From NCBI GenBank assembly GCA_021835265.1, contig JAKBQK010000099.1, positions 1 through 6,122 on the forward strand: 6,122 nucleotides of DNA. Reading direction: 5' to 3'. This document shows positions 5,241 to 6,122 of this stretch, piece after piece; the stretch's first letter is position 1, and each line of letters starts with the position of its first letter. This DNA is from Thermoplasmata archaeon (lineage in GTDB: Archaea; Thermoplasmatota; Thermoplasmata; Thermoplasmatales; Thermoplasmataceae). The position numbers and the translations under genes were made by a program. A model generated the notes under the pieces. That model was not told where the DNA came from, made no database searches, and saw only the letters and a list, made by a program, of their open reading frames with translations.

Positions 5241-5414
5241 TTATTCACTCTCCTTCTTCTGTTTAGAATCTAATTCTCGGGCTTTCTTTCGAAGTGCCAT
5301 AAACAAACTTATGAAATCACTTTCTGGCATTGCATCCCGTTGGATGTCGATGAGAGATTTTAGAGGTTCTTGGAATTTGTTCGATTGCTCTTTCAAAGGC
5401 CTGGCATCGATCAT
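5241..5414 (-). CDS. Unrecognised 57-aa helical protein
   Basis: A short, charged protein with no family I recognise. It appears to be mainly helical, with one amphipathic core segment (ISLFMALRKKARELDSKQKK, about 35-54) ending in a lysine/glutamate tail. The start is well supported: the ATG at 5414 has GAGGTGAT, a full match to the archaeal anti-Shine-Dalgarno, 6 nt upstream. A longer frame from a TTG at 5477 is very unlikely because it overlaps most of the AbrB-like gene. The ATG overlaps the AbrB-like stop by 4 nt (ATGA), and the next gene starts 1 nt after its TAA, so it is a member of the four-gene operon. It may be a partner or adaptor of its neighbours. Confidence 0.6.
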   Translation of the reverse strand: MIDARPLKEQSNKFQEPLKSLIDIQRDAMPESDFISLFMALRKKARELDSKQKKESE

Positions 5415-5575
5415 TTCCTTATCACCTCGATTAAAATGTGATCCCTGTCTGGAACCGATAAAATCACATCCCTGCAACCTAACGCATCCATATTCTCTAA
5501 AAATAGCGGGGGAATGGATATCATCCCTGAGTCACCGTGTTTGTTTACGATTCGTCTTCTGACTTTTAATTCCAT
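5411..5575 (-). CDS. AbrB/SpoVT-type small DNA-binding protein
   Basis: A 54-aa protein, easily missed because of its size. It spans one AbrB/MazE-like swapped-hairpin domain: a basic strand VRRRIVNKHGDSG (5-17) followed by MISIPPLF (18-25), then a helix-like segment (LENMDALGCRD) and the strands VILSVPD and HILIEVIRK. The usual family form is 'v.K.GnSlgItIPke.a..lgl..GD.v.v...dg.iiI.p'. Such proteins are DNA-binding transition-state regulators or antitoxins and often repress their own promoter. No toxin gene is adjacent in this operon, so an autoregulator is the better guess. It is the first gene of the four-gene unit, and its TGA overlaps the next ATG by 4 nt. It has no ribosome binding site but an AT-rich TATA-like element 22-28 nt upstream, consistent with leaderless initiation at this ATG. 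Confidence 0.72.
   Translation of the reverse strand: MELKVRRRIVNKHGDSGMISIPPLFLENMDALGCRDVILSVPDRDHILIEVIRK
5421..5428 (-). promoter_or_regulatory. Strong Shine-Dalgarno that sets the start of the 57-aa gene
   Basis: GAGGTGAT on the minus strand, 6 nt from the ATG at 5414 and inside the end of the AbrB-like gene. It is the clearest ribosome binding site in the window and argues for the short form of the downstream gene. Confidence 0.75.
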
Positions 5576-5596
5576 ACAAAGTGAATAATCTTAGCG

Positions 5597-5603
5597 AATA
5601 TTA
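5597..5603 (-). promoter_or_regulatory. Probable TATA element of the AbrB-ATPase operon
   Basis: TAATATT on the minus strand, 22-28 nt before the ATG at 5575, the spacing for a leaderless transcript. An alternative TATA-like stretch (AATAAATAAC, about 5628-5637) would give a leader of roughly 30 nt. Confidence 0.4.
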
Positions 5604-5629
5604 CATGGAATATCGGAAATCGACCATGT
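5603..5629. promoter_or_regulatory. Candidate operator between the divergent promoters
   Basis: ACATGG (5603-5608) and CCATGT (5624-5629) are perfect inverted arms with 21 bp between their centres, about two helical turns. They touch the minus-strand TATA element. A second small pair, ATATC (5641-5645) and GATAT (5652-5656), lies next to the plus-strand TATA box. Either could bind the AbrB-like, RHH-like or winged-helix products; in AT-rich DNA short palindromes also occur by chance. Confidence 0.35.
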
Positions 5630-5658
5630 TATTTATTCCTATATCGTTATAGATATTG

Positions 5659-5666
5659 TTTAAATA
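5659..5666 (+). promoter_or_regulatory. TATA box of the divergent right-edge gene
   Basis: TTTAAATA, 22-29 nt before the ATG at 5688. This is a near-consensus archaeal TATA box at leaderless spacing; no ribosome binding site is present before that ATG. Confidence 0.65.
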
Positions 5667-5687
5667 CTTTCGGAATATTCTTAATCA

Positions 5688-6122
5688 ATGGAAAGAAAAA
5701 GTCCCGGTGTCGTTAATGCATACATTCTTAATCTAATGACTCACTCAGATACACTTAGAATGGACGAATACGATATCAGGGATAGGATCAGAGACAGGTT
5801 TAAGGACAGTAAAAAGCATCGCCTAAGGCCTCAGAATGTTCGTATATTCCATTTAGAACCTCTGGTAAAGAGAAGATGGTTAAGACTCCTTCCCGATGGC
5901 AGATATGAGAGAGTGGGAGAATTAAGGCATGTGACGCCACGTGAAACGCTTGTCGATCAGTTTGAATACATGTTCGATAAGAATCTGAGGGACAGGGAAA
6001 TGTTCATTGATTCCTATATTTATGATAAAGAATTTTACAGGAAGCTATTTGGTGCAGAGAATTTTGAGGATTCATTGACAGAAGGGGAATATAACAGGTA
6101 TATGGATCAGTTATACAAAAAA
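5688..6122 (+). CDS. Probable winged-helix protein, cut by the window edge
   Basis: The frame opens at the ATG at 5688 and is still open at the last base, giving 145 residues of an incomplete protein. Residues about 6-78 look like a winged helix: helix VVNAYILNLM, a second helix rich in R and D (DEYDIRDRIRDRF), the probable recognition helix RPQNVRIFHLEPLVKRR, and a wing WLRLLPDGRYERV. The remainder (80-145) is charged and helical, with no motif I recognise. Codon use resembles the ATPase operon. It is transcribed divergently from the AbrB-like gene from a leaderless promoter, so the two units probably share regulation. A DNA-binding role, perhaps a replication initiator or regulator of the iteron region, is inferred from fold and context only. 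Confidence 0.65.
   Translation, partial: MERKSPGVVNAYILNLMTHSDTLRMDEYDIRDRIRDRFKDSKKHRLRPQNVRIFHLEPLVKRRWLRLLPDGRYERVGELRHVTPRETLVDQFEYMFDKNLRDREMFIDSYIYDKEFYRKLFGAENFEDSLTEGEYNRYMDQLYKK

Noticed and set aside
5237..5248. GTG at 5248 as start of the RHH-like gene
   Set aside because: It would overlap the upstream gene by 8 nt with its Shine-Dalgarno only 1 nt away; the ATG at 5239 has a workable distance.
5412..5477. Extended 78-aa form of the 57-aa protein starting at TTG 5477
   Set aside because: The extension lies out of frame over the AbrB-like gene, and a full GAGGTGAT site 6 nt before the internal ATG supports the short form.
5311..5562. Open frame on the plus strand opposite the 57-aa and AbrB-like genes
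   Set aside because: Antisense to two genes with better start signals and, for the AbrB-like one, a recognisable fold.
1..6122. tRNA, rRNA or other structured RNA genes
   Set aside because: I looked for cloverleaf-like arms with the TTCGA loop and for conserved rRNA segments on both strands and saw none; this was by eye only.

Overview
This window looks archaeal, most likely a Thermoplasmatales-type euryarchaeon, and it has the make-up of a plasmid or an integrated plasmid/virus-like element. The archaeal reading rests on TATA boxes centred about 25 nt upstream of start codons (leaderless transcripts) at three places, on GGTGAT-type Shine-Dalgarno sites on internal operon genes, on heavy use of AGA/AGG and ATA codons, and on the protein families present. 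The lineage below 'archaeon' is inference.

Layout. Bases 1-366 hold no intact gene: a hairpin at 83-109 and possible coding remnants. On the minus strand, 866-1105 encodes a DUF5678-like small protein and 367-861 a retropepsin-like aspartic protease, 4 nt apart. A transposase N-terminal scrap (1245-1352, minus) lies just upstream. On the plus strand, 1504-2381 is a tight three-gene operon: an unrecognised 88-aa protein, a RelB-like antitoxin and a RelE/ParE-type toxin. Bases 2382-3110 are essentially non-coding and very repeat-rich. They carry two perfect 54-bp direct repeats with inverted ends, a tandem block of 11-bp iterons (AATGTCAAACC), a perfect 10-bp inverted repeat and a second, 34-bp duplicated unit, all built on the 9-mer TTTGACATT/AATGTCAAA. 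This is the most striking part of the window and looks like a replication origin or a centromere-type site.

From 5575 down to 3111 on the minus strand is a four-gene operon with overlapping or nearly touching genes: a 54-aa AbrB/SpoVT-type protein, a 57-aa helical protein, a 122-aa protein with a ribbon-helix-helix-like segment, and a 587-aa helicase/primase-type ATPase. The ATPase has a good Walker B but no lysine in its Walker A. A divergent gene (5688 onward, plus strand) starts at a clear leaderless promoter and runs off the right edge; its N-terminus looks like a winged helix.

How it may fit together (inference): the ATPase operon and the adjacent iterons form a replication or partition module. 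The RHH-like protein or the divergent winged-helix protein is a candidate iteron binder, the AbrB-like protein a likely autoregulator, and the toxin-antitoxin operon a stabilisation module. The protease/DUF5678 pair and the transposase scrap are typical of accessory DNA.
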